A stretch of 64,000 nucleotides of DNA from an uncultured Flavihumibacter sp. (lineage in GTDB: Bacteria > Bacteroidota > Bacteroidia > Chitinophagales > Chitinophagaceae): the NCBI GenBank assembly GCA_902168105.1, contig CABHOY010000076.1, forward strand, positions 41,766 through 105,765. The letters run 5' to 3'. The notes beneath the pieces were generated by a model, which was not told the DNA's origin, did not search any database, and saw only the letters and a program-made list of their open reading frames with translations. Below, one piece after another: positions 41,953 to 51,201 of the stretch (position 1 is its first letter; each line of letters begins with the position of its first letter). The translations under genes were made by a program, and so were the position numbers.

Positions 41953-42402
41953 TTATAGTTGTTCGTACAATTCTTCTTCCTCTTCTTCAGGCGCTTTCCT
42001 GTCTGCTTCCTTTTCTTCCTTTTTGTTATTCTTATCCTCTTCATCATCAATATCCATTTCGCTCATTAGTTCCCTGACAAGCATATTGGATAAAGGGATT
42101 TGAATAAGTGGCTTGCGGAAAATGAGCAGGATGGCCAGCAGTACGACAAATAGCGCTGCAGAGCAAGAGAAGCCTAACGTAAAACTGTTAGTCATCTCGC
42201 CTATCCAGAAACCGAGTACCATTCCCAGAAATACAATAACAAAAAAGAACAGCAGGAAAGCCAATATCAATGAGAAAAATAGCCCTAAAGCCTTTGAAAG
42301 CTTTCCTGCTGCCTGGAGCTTAATCAGGTCCAAACGGGTTTCCAGGTATTCCTTGGCAACCTTGCCTGTCTGATTGAAGTAACTGCTGAAATTATCTTCC
42401 AT
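41953..42402 (-). CDS. Phage-holin-X-like membrane protein (PF07332 type)
   Basis: Protein of 149 residues with two membrane helices (LGLFFSLILAFLLFFFVIVF and a second near 75-95) and a strongly acidic C-terminal tail (DIDDEEDKNN, then a Glu-rich end). The N-terminal helix ends KEYLETRLDLIKLQAAGKLS, a typical start for this family. These proteins occur widely beside YtxH and stress genes and are not phage lysis genes here. It belongs to an operon with the YtxH and unknown genes. Confidence 0.85.
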   Translation of the reverse strand: MEDNFSSYFNQTGKVAKEYLETRLDLIKLQAAGKLSKALGLFFSLILAFLLFFFVIVFLGMVLGFWIGEMTNSFTLGFSCSAALFVVLLAILLIFRKPLIQIPLSNMLVRELMSEMDIDDEEDKNNKKEEKEADRKAPEEEEEELYEQL

Positions 42403-42428
42403 GCAAATGTTTTTTGTGACACCGTGCT

Positions 42429-42626
42429 TTATGCCAACTCGTTTTCTAATGCATCTTCATATTGTTCCTTCCTCTTCTTGAATTTGTCTTTCAATTTATC
42501 CGCCTGGTATTTCAGCTTTTCTACCAGTTCGTCCTTTTTATCAGAATTGAGGAAATAACCTACCGCTACGCCTACCGCAGCACCAACAATGAATGATACA
42601 ACTGCTTTTGAACTGTTGTTCGCCAT
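42429..42626 (-). CDS. YtxH-domain protein
   Basis: Sixty-five residues: one N-terminal membrane helix (SFIVGAAVGVAVGYFL) followed by a Lys/Glu-rich coiled region (KLKYQADKLKDKFKKRKEQ). This is the YtxH (gas-vesicle-like) stress family. It heads a three-gene minus-strand operon, with the Holin-X-like gene starting 26 bases after its stop. Confidence 0.87.
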   Translation of the reverse strand: MANNSSKAVVSFIVGAAVGVAVGYFLNSDKKDELVEKLKYQADKLKDKFKKRKEQYEDALENELA

Positions 42627-42889
42627 AAAATAAAGTTTTAGAAAGATGAGTAATGGTTTTTGAATCGTACTGTACAGGGTACAAACACTATTCCAATAAT
42701 TTTAATCTTTCACGAATACTTATTAATGAAATATTATTTATTGAAGGAAGTAGTTTAATAACCTACACTGATTAAACACTTTATGCAGAAGATTAGTTTA
42801 CTTTAGTATGATTCAACACTATTGCAGGGAACGGTACCCTTTTTGTAGAATGATTGTAACATTAACTGACAGAATAACCTTTCAACCAT

Positions 42890-43924
42890 ATGGCTGTAAT
42901 AGATAACGAACGCATAAAACAGGTCAGCTTTCTATTGATCATTGTACTGCTGGCCTATGTGCTCTTCAGAGAGCTGTATACATTCCTTCCCGGATTTCTT
43001 GGCGCTATCACCATGTATATCTTAAGCCGCAAATATATGTTCCGGCTTGTGGAAGAGCGAAAGTGGAGGAAAAACCTAGCCGCAGCCCTCCTGATGTTTA
43101 TGTCGTTTATCATAGTCCTGATGCCTTTCGGGATCCTGATAAACATGCTGACCAATAAGATCAGTTACGCCGTGACGCACTCTTCCGAGCTGATAGCGGG
43201 GCTGAAAACCGTCAACGACCGTATACGGTCTTCCACAAATATTGATGTCCTTTCACAGGTGCGGCTGGAACGCCTCCAGGGATACCTCACATCGGTATTG
43301 CCAGGACTGCTGGGAGCTACGTTTAACATACTAACTGCCATCGCTATACTTTATTTCATCCTGTATTTTATGCTGGTGAAGGGAAGAGAGATGGAGGCCT
43401 GGTTATATGAATACATTCCGCTGAAAGATGAGAACGTATTGCGACTCGGGACTGAATTCCATAAACTGGTGATCGCCAATGCGGTGGGAATTCCCCTAAT
43501 TGCGATCATTCAGGGTATTGTATCGCTGGTCGGCTATTTTATTTTCCAGGTGCCTCAACCCTTTTTCTGGTTTGCCGTGACCTGTTTCACTGCCATGCTG
43601 CCAGTAGTTGGCGCCGCTGCCGTCTATGTGCCTATGGGAATTTATCTTATTGCCATCAATATGACCTGGCAGGGTATCGGTGTGCTGGTATATGGTTTTG
43701 CCGTAGTAGGTACTTCTGATAATTTATTCCGCTTTATACTCGCAAAAAAGATAGGAGATGTCCACCCTTTAATTACCATCTTCGGCGTGTTGATAGGTGT
43801 GAACCTTTTTGGGTTTATCGGGTTGATCTTCGGGCCACTGCTGATATCCATGTTCATACTCCTGCTGGATATCTACTCAAACGAGTTCCTCACCAAAAAA
43901 CGGGAGGTACGAGTACAGCGTTGA
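42890..43924 (+). CDS. AI-2E family transporter
   Basis: Membrane protein of 344 residues with about eight membrane segments in the AI-2E (formerly PerM) pattern. A non-membrane region at about 85-145 and the family segment near FWFAVTCFTAMLPVVGAAAVYVPMGIYL are clear. The family includes the TqsA-type AI-2 exporter and unrelated Na+/H+-type members, so no substrate is assigned. It converges with nadD, leaving one base between the stops. Confidence 0.9.
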   Translation: MAVIDNERIKQVSFLLIIVLLAYVLFRELYTFLPGFLGAITMYILSRKYMFRLVEERKWRKNLAAALLMFMSFIIVLMPFGILINMLTNKISYAVTHSSELIAGLKTVNDRIRSSTNIDVLSQVRLERLQGYLTSVLPGLLGATFNILTAIAILYFILYFMLVKGREMEAWLYEYIPLKDENVLRLGTEFHKLVIANAVGIPLIAIIQGIVSLVGYFIFQVPQPFFWFAVTCFTAMLPVVGAAAVYVPMGIYLIAINMTWQGIGVLVYGFAVVGTSDNLFRFILAKKIGDVHPLITIFGVLIGVNLFGFIGLIFGPLLISMFILLLDIYSNEFLTKKREVRVQR

Positions 43925-43925
43925 G

Positions 43926-44495
43926 TTACCGGTAGTAATTATTTTCCGCCATATAGGCCACTACATTGTCGGGTACCATGTAACGGATTGATTTCCCTTC
44001 CAGGATCCACTTACGTATATCGGTTGACGAGATATCGAGCATTGGCGCTTTTAAGACTTCAACCTGGGCGCCATATGTTTCTGTTACTTCATGCCCCGGA
44101 CGCAGATAAACATAAATGGGATAGTGCTTTATAATCTGCTGATAGTTACGCCAGCGGGTGATATTCTGGAAACTGTCGCTACCCATGATAATTGTAAACT
44201 GCTGTGTGGGGAATTTTTCTGTCAGATAAGCCAGTGTATCGATCGTGAAAGATGGTCTGGGCAGGGAAAACTCTATATTACTGGCCCTGAGTTTGGGCTC
44301 GTCCTTAATAGCTAATTCTACCAGGTGAAAACGGTTATGTTCGTTTAATAATGATCCTGCCGGTTTTAAAGGGTTTTGCGGTGATACCACCAACCATACT
44401 TTATCGAGGTCCGTATTGTATGCCACATAGTTAGCTATAATCAGATGCCCGGTATGTATAGGATTAAAGGACCCAAAATACAAGCCTATCTTCAT
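43926..44495 (-). CDS. nadD: Nicotinate-nucleotide adenylyltransferase
   Basis: NaMN adenylyltransferase of 189 residues that makes deamido-NAD from NaMN and ATP. The motif GSFNPIHTGH at 9-18 is the nucleotide-binding loop, and the C-terminal ISSTDIRKWILEGKSIRYMVPDNV is typical. Length is normal. It lies 57 bases downstream of paaD on the same strand. Confidence 0.96.
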   Translation of the reverse strand: MKIGLYFGSFNPIHTGHLIIANYVAYNTDLDKVWLVVSPQNPLKPAGSLLNEHNRFHLVELAIKDEPKLRASNIEFSLPRPSFTIDTLAYLTEKFPTQQFTIIMGSDSFQNITRWRNYQQIIKHYPIYVYLRPGHEVTETYGAQVEVLKAPMLDISSTDIRKWILEGKSIRYMVPDNVVAYMAENNYYR

Positions 44496-44552
44496 GCCCC
44501 TGTTTTTTGAGCGTGAATGTAATCAATAATGGGGAAATCTGATATATGTATG

Positions 44553-45044
44553 CTATGAGAGGGGTTTAAACTGTTCGAACATCATGCCGCATTGCCGGCA
44601 GAAATGTAAGGCCCTGCAGAGCGTAGATCCGAAGGGGGAACGTAAATAGGTGTTTTCACTTCCACAATGAGGACAGGTCGTTTTGATCAGCAGGTCCACA
44701 CTTACCTCGCCTTCATGCCTGGCGGGCGGAGCTATCCCGAAATCGCGCAGCTTTTCTTTCGCCGCACTGGTCAACCGGTTACTGTTCCAGTTCACCTCTT
44801 TATCTACCATTACAAATGCCGGCATCTGCAGGTCCCTCTCCACTGCATTTTTAATATTTTCCTTAATAATGTCTACTGCAGGGCAGGCCGCAAATGTGGG
44901 GATCATCTTAATGTGTACTCCCTCAATATCCACCTTTACGTCTGTGATCATCCCCAGTTCTAATACGCTCAATACTGGGATCTCAGGATCCATCACATGT
45001 TCCAGCGAATTGTATACTGCCTGTAATGTTGTTATAGTTTGCAT
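44553..45044 (-). CDS. paaD: Phenylacetyl-CoA epoxidase accessory protein PaaD
   Basis: Protein of 163 residues. The N-terminal MIP18/DUF59 domain (DPEIPVLSVLELGMITDV) is followed by a zinc-ribbon-like end with CPHCGS and CRQCGMMFEQFKP. PaaD is needed to activate the PaaABC(E) multicomponent oxygenase, probably through Fe-S or metal insertion. It is the last gene of the paaABCD operon. Confidence 0.95.
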   Translation of the reverse strand: MQTITTLQAVYNSLEHVMDPEIPVLSVLELGMITDVKVDIEGVHIKMIPTFAACPAVDIIKENIKNAVERDLQMPAFVMVDKEVNWNSNRLTSAAKEKLRDFGIAPPARHEGEVSVDLLIKTTCPHCGSENTYLRSPFGSTLCRALHFCRQCGMMFEQFKPLS

Positions 45045-45056
45045 AGTCTTTTGTTT

Positions 45057-45812
45057 CTACCAGGTTGCTTCGGGGTCCAGGCGGAACACTTCGCCCATTT
45101 CCTCCAATAATTGTTGTAAATACTGCGTGTGCTGCCCCTTACGACCTCCGTATACAGGCGCTGTCAAGGCAGGTAAGATCAATCCTGCTTTCTCTATTAC
45201 GGGGGAAATATTGTTCAGCCACTGCTGGTATAAGGCCGCCTCTCCCGGATAGATATGCTCTGCTATCAGCAGGTCCTCTCCTTCTCCTGGTTCAAAGATG
45301 CCGCCTGCCAGTTGAAAGCAATTGTCCAGCGCTGATTGCATACGCTGACGGCTATCTGCTCCGGCTGTACAAAGTTGTATGACCCAGGCGTCAGCATGCA
45401 GAGTGTGGTATTTTAACTCCCCCTTTACCTTTCCCGCCAGATGTTGCAAAGCAGTAAAACTGCTTCCTGAAAGAGACTGATACCGCACGGTTTCGGCATG
45501 GTCAAATAAGAAGTGCCGCATCAGGCTAAACTCATAAGAGCCTATCGGCATTTCCACGAAGTGGCAGCACCTGAAGTCCTGCGCATTCCTCAAAAATGCG
45601 AACTGGTCCGGGTCTGAGCCTCCAAAAGACTCGTGCAGTATGCGATAGAGCGCCCATGCATGGCCGATCTTATCCTGGGCCATGGAAGAGAATGCGATAT
45701 CTTCCTCCATGACAGGGCCTAAACCCGTCCATTCAGAATTGCGATGTCCGATCACCAGTTCATCATCTGCCATTTTCGTGATCAGCTCCTGTATTGCTTG
45801 TTGTAATTGCAT
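45057..45812 (-). CDS. paaC: Phenylacetyl-CoA epoxidase subunit PaaC
   Basis: Structural subunit of 251 residues, paired with PaaA in the epoxidase. The start LQQAIQELITKMADDELVIGHRNSEWTG and the segment EEDIAFSSMAQDKIGHAWAL are family-specific. The helical ferritin-like fold has lost the metal site that PaaA keeps. It lies between paaB and paaD with gaps under 20 bases. Confidence 0.95.
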   Translation of the reverse strand: MQLQQAIQELITKMADDELVIGHRNSEWTGLGPVMEEDIAFSSMAQDKIGHAWALYRILHESFGGSDPDQFAFLRNAQDFRCCHFVEMPIGSYEFSLMRHFLFDHAETVRYQSLSGSSFTALQHLAGKVKGELKYHTLHADAWVIQLCTAGADSRQRMQSALDNCFQLAGGIFEPGEGEDLLIAEHIYPGEAALYQQWLNNISPVIEKAGLILPALTAPVYGGRKGQHTQYLQQLLEEMGEVFRLDPEATW

Positions 45813-45827
45813 TGGGATATGTGGGTA

Positions 45828-46196
45828 CTATTTTGTCTGTGCTTTAAACTTGTTGATCTTTTCCATGACTTTAAATCCGCTGGCATCCCGGTATGTTTTG
45901 TCCGGGTTGTTGGCAAACATGTCTTCATCTTCCAGGTCGAATGCAAGGATGTCCGCGCTACGTACCACCCATAGGTTCACGCATTTCTTCCGGCGGCCGA
46001 ATTGTTCTTTAGCAAAGATCAGTGCAAGGCTTGCGTCCGGGGCATGTACACAGCCTACGTGTTCGTGATGCGCCCCTCTTTTTTCCTGATGAAATACTTC
46101 AAATACATTCCAGTTCTCTCCCTCTTCTACTTTAAAGGAGCCGTCGTTTTTATCCAACCGGAGCCGGTTGACACGTGGATCAAGTGAGTCATTCAT
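45828..46196 (-). CDS. paaB: Phenylacetyl-CoA epoxidase subunit PaaB
   Basis: Subunit of 122 residues. NWNVFEVFHQEKRGAHHEHVG and LAFIKEQFGRRK-like DASLALIFAKEQFGRRKKCVNLWVV are typical. PaaB helps hold the PaaAC heterodimers and stabilise the oligomer. It follows paaA by 45 bases. Confidence 0.95.
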   Translation of the reverse strand: MNDSLDPRVNRLRLDKNDGSFKVEEGENWNVFEVFHQEKRGAHHEHVGCVHAPDASLALIFAKEQFGRRKKCVNLWVVRSADILAFDLEDEDMFANNPDKTYRDASGFKVMEKINKFKAQTK

Positions 46197-46241
46197 AAAT
46201 CGTGGTACTTACTTTATTATATAAACAAGGGAAAACAATCC

Positions 46242-47246
46242 TTATGCAACAGGAAGCGCACTGCGTTCCATTTCATCTTCGCGCATGAGCGCTTTTCTGA
46301 TCCAACGGCCATTTTCTTCCGCCCATTTCCTTACATCCAGCCGCTCTTTATTACAAGGGCCATTTCCTTTGATCACTTCAAAAAAGAGATCCCAATCCGG
46401 GTCAGAGTATTCCCATTTACCTGTATCTGCGTTCTTTTTTAACAGCGGGTCAGGAAGCGTCAGGCCTAGTTCCCATATCTTAGGGACATACGCATCCAGG
46501 AACTGGTTACGCATATCATCGTTGCTCGCCATTTTAACTTTCCATTGCATCAGCTTTTCGCTGTGACTGGAAGTTTTATCAGGCGGACCGAAGAAGTGCA
46601 TAATTGGTTGCCACCAGCGATTAAGGGCATCCTGTAACATAGCTTTCTGTGCCGGTGTACCGGTAGCAAGCTCAATGAATGCATCATGCCCTTGTTTCAG
46701 ATGAAAGCTCTCTTCATAACAGATCCTTTCCAGCGCCCGGCAATACGGTCCGTAGGAGCCTTTTGAATTGGCCACCTGGTTGACAATTGCCGCCGCATCG
46801 ATCAGGAACCCGATCACAGTAACATCCGCCCAGGTTTCCGCCGGGTAATTAAACACGTTGGAATACTTTGACTTGCCGCTAAGCAGGTCATTGATCATCG
46901 CTTCCCTGGATTTACCCAGCGTTTCCGCCGCGTTATACAACAGCTGTCCGTGCCCCACTTCATCCTGTACTTTGGCAATCAAGGCCAGCTTACGCTTAAA
47001 GCCTGGCGCCCGGGTGATCCAGGTACCTTCCGGCAATGCGCCGATTATCTCAGAATGTGCATGTTGTTCTATTAGCCGAATGAGCTGCCTGCGATATTCG
47101 ACCGGCATCCAGTCGCCTGGTTCAATTTTTTCCCCTCTGGCAATACGCGCCTCAAACGCGGCCAGTTTTACAGGATCATCATGCAACTGCTCTTCCCGTT
47201 GCTGCTTCCTGTTGGGTTCGTCGAAGATATATCCGCCACCGTACAT
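46242..47246 (-). CDS. paaA: Phenylacetyl-CoA epoxidase catalytic subunit PaaA
   Basis: Catalytic subunit of 334 residues that holds the di-iron centre and epoxidises the ring of phenylacetyl-CoA. A ferritin-like helical fold is visible, with ligand-type segments QDEVGHGQLLY near 93 and CYEESFHLKQGHDAF near 171. The operon is paaABCD; the reductase paaE is not adjacent, so electrons must come from a gene elsewhere. The start ATG at 47246 fits the family. Confidence 0.95.
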   Translation of the reverse strand: MYGGGYIFDEPNRKQQREEQLHDDPVKLAAFEARIARGEKIEPGDWMPVEYRRQLIRLIEQHAHSEIIGALPEGTWITRAPGFKRKLALIAKVQDEVGHGQLLYNAAETLGKSREAMINDLLSGKSKYSNVFNYPAETWADVTVIGFLIDAAAIVNQVANSKGSYGPYCRALERICYEESFHLKQGHDAFIELATGTPAQKAMLQDALNRWWQPIMHFFGPPDKTSSHSEKLMQWKVKMASNDDMRNQFLDAYVPKIWELGLTLPDPLLKKNADTGKWEYSDPDWDLFFEVIKGNGPCNKERLDVRKWAEENGRWIRKALMREDEMERSALPVA

Positions 47247-47309
47247 AGTGCGATTGTTTTGGTAGCTTGTAAGTTACGAAAAATGTACCTTTAACCCAGA
47301 ACGGGCGCT

Positions 47310-47984
47310 ATGTTTTTATTACTTACGTTCATATGGTGCTGTCTCCTGCTTCCTGTCAGGTCACTGAAGGAAACACCACCTGCTACAGTTATAAAAGTTG
47401 TTTTTACGCCGGACCGGCGGCCGGAAGATCCGGAATCCGACAGTCTTTTTTATCAGCCTCACCGAAAACTCCGCTGGTCTGATTTCAAAGCTACACCTCC
47501 TCTACGCGGCCCAAGTGCAGCGGTCTCTTACACCAGCTTTGCCTATGAAGGGAACAGCCTCCACAAAAAAGATACTTTACAGATAAACCTGACGCTGCAG
47601 GTCTTTTTCGTCAAAAGCTCTTCCTGGGTCAAATCCTTCGCAAAGGATAATTATTCTCTGGAACATGAACAACTGCATTTTGATATAACCTGGCTGGTCG
47701 CTCTCAGGTTCCAGCAACGCATCAAAAATATGGAACTGACTGCGGAAGATTTCGACAGCATTATTCAGTATCAGTACATTGAGTCATTCCGGGAAATGAA
47801 CAGGTTGCAGGACGCATATGACCGTGAAACTAATCATGGACAGAGCCCTTCTGCCCAGCAAAACTGGAAACGATCTATTGGAGAAGCTTTGGCAGCGTTA
47901 ACATTGGAGGGGGCGCTTACCCCTTATTTCAGGCCCTTATCAGCAGATTGCAGTACCGTCAGTACTTTCAATACCGACTGGTAA
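47310..47984 (+). CDS. DUF922-family secreted zinc protease-like protein
   Basis: Exported protein of 224 residues; signal peptide MFLLLTFIWCCLLLPVRS. The DUF922 domain is marked by LRWSDFKATPP and HEQLH at 119-123, an HExxH-type zinc site, followed by YDRETNHG near 170. Family members are thought to be zinc-dependent proteases. Its last 61 bases overlap the M28 gene on the other strand. An imperfect TACCTTTA promoter box sits at 47286-47293. Confidence 0.8.
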   Translation: MFLLLTFIWCCLLLPVRSLKETPPATVIKVVFTPDRRPEDPESDSLFYQPHRKLRWSDFKATPPLRGPSAAVSYTSFAYEGNSLHKKDTLQINLTLQVFFVKSSSWVKSFAKDNYSLEHEQLHFDITWLVALRFQQRIKNMELTAEDFDSIIQYQYIESFREMNRLQDAYDRETNHGQSPSAQQNWKRSIGEALAALTLEGALTPYFRPLSADCSTVSTFNTDW

Positions 47985-48826
47985 TAAAAAGATGGCTGGA
48001 TGCCTGAGAACTCATCGCTTAGCTGATGATAATCAGGATGATCCTCCACACCAAAATAAAGTATGGGGATCTTTAACTTATGAAATTCGTAGTGATCACT
48101 CTGATTGATCCAATTATTTGAGCCTTCTTCTTTTTTATCATGGCCGGAAAGCACTTTGACAGCCCCTCCGGTACTTACCGCATCGTCAACATATTTTTTT
48201 AGCTCCGGATATGGTGTTAATCCGCAGACATATAACTCGTTCTTATCGTTCCGGCCGATCATATCCATATTGATATTCAGCACAATCCGCTCAACCGGCA
48301 CTGGTGGTTGCTTCACAAATGCCTTCGCTCCCTGTAACCCCTCTTCCTCTCCATCAAATGCCACAAAGATCAGCGTATGCTCGGGTTGATTTTTCTTAAA
48401 GTAGGCCATCAGTGCTAGTAATCCTCCAGTTCCGGAGGCATTGTCGTCCGCCCCATTGTAGATACTGTCAGGCGTAGCTCCCTTCTTTATTCCCAGATGA
48501 TCATAATGCGCAGTAACAACAATAGCTGCATCGGATCTACCCTTGATATATCCAAAGAGGTTGGTACCCATTATCTGTTTTTCGCCCTGTTTAAAATAGA
48601 AAGGATACTCGTAAGTATTGTGGTAGGCTGATAATCCGGCATCTTTAAACCGGCCCATAAGGTAAAACTGCGCCTGACGGCTGCCACGTGTACCCGCCAT
48701 ACGCCCTTCGTATTTATCCGAAGAAAGTGTCTGTATATCTTTTATTAATTGGGTTGAGTCAATGGGCGACTGCGCATATGTGCCGGCAGCCAATAAGAGC
48801 AGCAAACTGTGGATGACTATTTTCAT
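47924..48826 (-). CDS. M28 family metallopeptidase, secreted
   Basis: Aminopeptidase-type protein of 300 residues with a signal peptide (LLAAGTYA-Q). The zinc ligands of M28 are visible: VTAHYDHLG, NGADDNASG, DGEEEGLQGA, INMDMIGRND and QSDHYEFHKLKIP. It probably removes N-terminal residues from peptides outside the inner membrane. Its 3' end overlaps the DUF922 gene by 61 bases in antisense. It follows feoB by about 60 bases on the same strand but may have its own promoter. Confidence 0.92.
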   Translation of the reverse strand: MKIVIHSLLLLLAAGTYAQSPIDSTQLIKDIQTLSSDKYEGRMAGTRGSRQAQFYLMGRFKDAGLSAYHNTYEYPFYFKQGEKQIMGTNLFGYIKGRSDAAIVVTAHYDHLGIKKGATPDSIYNGADDNASGTGGLLALMAYFKKNQPEHTLIFVAFDGEEEGLQGAKAFVKQPPVPVERIVLNINMDMIGRNDKNELYVCGLTPYPELKKYVDDAVSTGGAVKVLSGHDKKEEGSNNWINQSDHYEFHKLKIPILYFGVEDHPDYHQLSDEFSGIQPSFYYQSVLKVLTVLQSADKGLK

Positions 48827-48886
48827 ACCTTGATCTGGTTATAATGCTAATATAAGCTATTTCACCGCGTACGATCTATCAGTGGG

Positions 48887-51022
48887 CTATTTGAGCAGCT
48901 GAAATGCGATCAGGCCAGAGATATAAGCCAATGCAGTCATATACGCAAACTGGATAATGGGGAATTTCCATGATTTTGTTTCCCTTTTTACAATCGCGAG
49001 GGTACTCATACACTGCATGGCAAAGGCATAGAACAGCATAAGAGAAATGCCGCTGGCCAGGGTATATACCGGACGTCCATCCCTCCAGGTAGCGTTACTC
49101 ATTTTTTCCCGCAACGTGGCGTCTCCATCCTCGGGGGATTCTCCCACACTGTATAAAGTAGCCATCGTACCAACAAACACTTCACGTGCTGCGAAGGAGG
49201 TGATCAGTGCTATGCCGATCTTCCAGTCATATCCAAGGGGGCGGATCATCGGCTCTATGGAATGCCCTAATAAACCAGCATAGGAATTCGCCAGTTTTTC
49301 AGATTGCATTTCCATATCCAGTTTCTCACTCTGTTCAGGATGGGCTGTTTTCAATTGTTCATAGTGGGTTGTTACCTGTTGCATCTTATTGCCCGGACCA
49401 AAAGAAGCCAGGAACCAAAGGATGATGGATATCACCATGATCACTTTACCGGCATCTGTAACAAAGATCTTGGCTTTCTGCACCATCGTAGTACCCACAT
49501 TAGCCCAGCGAGGCGCTCTGTATACGGGCAGCTCCATGATGAAGTAGCTCTTTTCTTTTATGGAAATGAACAATTTCAGTATTGCGGCAATGACCAGGGC
49601 CATAACAAAACCTAATAGATATAAACCCATCATTACCAATCCCTGCAGGTTCAGGAAGCCAAGTATAGGTTTATCCGGAACAACCAATGCGATCATTACC
49701 GTGTAAATTGGCAGACGTGCAGAACAACTCATGAGAGGAGTGATGAGGATGGTAATCAACCGCTCCTTTCTGTTTTCGATATTACGGGTCGCCATAATAG
49801 CCGGTACTGCACAGGCAACGCCACTGATCAATGGCATAACCGATTTACCGTTCAGTCCCACCTGTCTCATTAACCGGTCTGTCAGAAAGCTGATCCTGGC
49901 CATGTAACCGGTATCTTCCAGTACGGTGATGAAGGCGAATAAGATCATGATCTGGGGTATAAACACCGCGATCCCTCCCAGGCCGGCAATAATTCCATTC
50001 ACCAGGATGTCGGTCAGCCGGTTGGCAGGCAATACATCTGTCAGCCAACCACTTAGTGCGCCAAATCCAGCCTCGATCCAATCCATCGGGTAAGACGCCA
50101 GCGAGAATATGCTCTGGAACATAAAGAACATGATCCCCAGCAGGATTACATATCCCCAGAAGCGGTGCAATAGTAAATTATCCAGCTTTTCGGTCTGCAA
50201 TTGTTTCTGCAGTGGATCGGTCTCCACTACAGTGTTCTTCATGATATGTTTGATCCTTGCATAACGCTGCATGATCTCTTCCGCCTGTACCTTCGTCTTA
50301 TTAAAATGGTGCGTTTGCAGGCTATTGGTAATAGCCAGTTTCTGTCCACCGTTCAGAAATTGCAGCTCATGGTGATTTACGGCCACGTGCAGAGCAGCAT
50401 AATCGCTCTTTACCTGTACGTACTTCCTGATCTCTGTCACGACTTCCGGCGCTAATGCCAGGCTGTCAATAAAATCGCGGGGGGTGACTGACTGCTTTTC
50501 CTTCGCCACCAGTTCTATCATCTTCTTCAACTCTGCTAAACCCTTATTCTTCCGGGGATTGATCGTCACAACCGGTACCCCTAACTCTCTTTCGAGACCC
50601 GCTTCATCAATTTCGACACCTTTTTTCCGGGCGATGTCCATCATGGTAAGACCTATGATGACAGGTACCTTCAGGTCCATAATCTGGGAGCAGAAGAGCA
50701 AATTCCTCTTCAGGTTGGCGGCGTCCGCAATGATGAGGATCATATCTGGCTGATCTTCTCCGGTGGGATTTACGAGCACATCGTAGGTTACAAACTCGTC
50801 GGCGCTTTTAGGATATAGGCTATAGGTGCCTGGCAGATCGATAATGTTGGCTTGCAGGCTGGGAGAAATAGCTGCCGCTCCCGTCTTCTTGTCGACGGTA
50901 ACGCCCGGAAAGTTGCTAACTTTCTGATTCAGACCTGTCAACGCATTAAAGAGCGAACTTTTCCCACTATTTGGATTACCTACCAGCGCAATGTTGATCG
51001 TTGCTTTTTTTGTTGCCTGCAT
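48887..51022 (-). CDS. feoB: Ferrous iron transporter FeoB
   Basis: Fe2+ transporter of 711 residues with an N-terminal G domain and about ten membrane helices. G1 is GNPNSGKS at 15-22 and G3 is DLPG at 62-65. The G4 motif reads TMMD at 126-129, with Thr in place of the usual Asn, which may loosen guanine specificity. GNMFMF-like core helices, RxGLNGKSVMPLISGVACAVPAI, and the Cys of the Gate motifs are as expected. No feoA gene lies beside it. A PspC gene with its own terminator lies upstream. Confidence 0.96.
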   Translation of the reverse strand: MQATKKATINIALVGNPNSGKSSLFNALTGLNQKVSNFPGVTVDKKTGAAAISPSLQANIIDLPGTYSLYPKSADEFVTYDVLVNPTGEDQPDMILIIADAANLKRNLLFCSQIMDLKVPVIIGLTMMDIARKKGVEIDEAGLERELGVPVVTINPRKNKGLAELKKMIELVAKEKQSVTPRDFIDSLALAPEVVTEIRKYVQVKSDYAALHVAVNHHELQFLNGGQKLAITNSLQTHHFNKTKVQAEEIMQRYARIKHIMKNTVVETDPLQKQLQTEKLDNLLLHRFWGYVILLGIMFFMFQSIFSLASYPMDWIEAGFGALSGWLTDVLPANRLTDILVNGIIAGLGGIAVFIPQIMILFAFITVLEDTGYMARISFLTDRLMRQVGLNGKSVMPLISGVACAVPAIMATRNIENRKERLITILITPLMSCSARLPIYTVMIALVVPDKPILGFLNLQGLVMMGLYLLGFVMALVIAAILKLFISIKEKSYFIMELPVYRAPRWANVGTTMVQKAKIFVTDAGKVIMVISIILWFLASFGPGNKMQQVTTHYEQLKTAHPEQSEKLDMEMQSEKLANSYAGLLGHSIEPMIRPLGYDWKIGIALITSFAAREVFVGTMATLYSVGESPEDGDATLREKMSNATWRDGRPVYTLASGISLMLFYAFAMQCMSTLAIVKRETKSWKFPIIQFAYMTALAYISGLIAFQLLK

Positions 51023-51111
51023 TCCTTATCCTTGTCCTGATAAACGTTAAAAAAGCAAAACTATGAATTAATACGGCAGGGCCGGTATCGGATCGGGAAA
51101 AAAGATGGTAT

Positions 51112-51143
51112 ATAAAAAAACCACGGTAAAAACCGTGGTTGTG
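51112..51143 (-). terminator. Terminator after the PspC gene
   Basis: AACCACGG and CCGTGGTT form an 8-bp stem; on the minus strand it is followed by eight T. It separates the PspC gene from feoB. Confidence 0.9.
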
Positions 51144-51201
51144 TTTCTTTAACTATTGAACTTATTGTGATGACAAAGTTTTATCTATACACACTATCCC
51201 A

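Noticed and set aside
29889..42402. Two holin-named proteins as evidence of a prophage
   Set aside because: No phage structural, integrase or lysis genes lie near; both families are common chromosomal membrane proteins.
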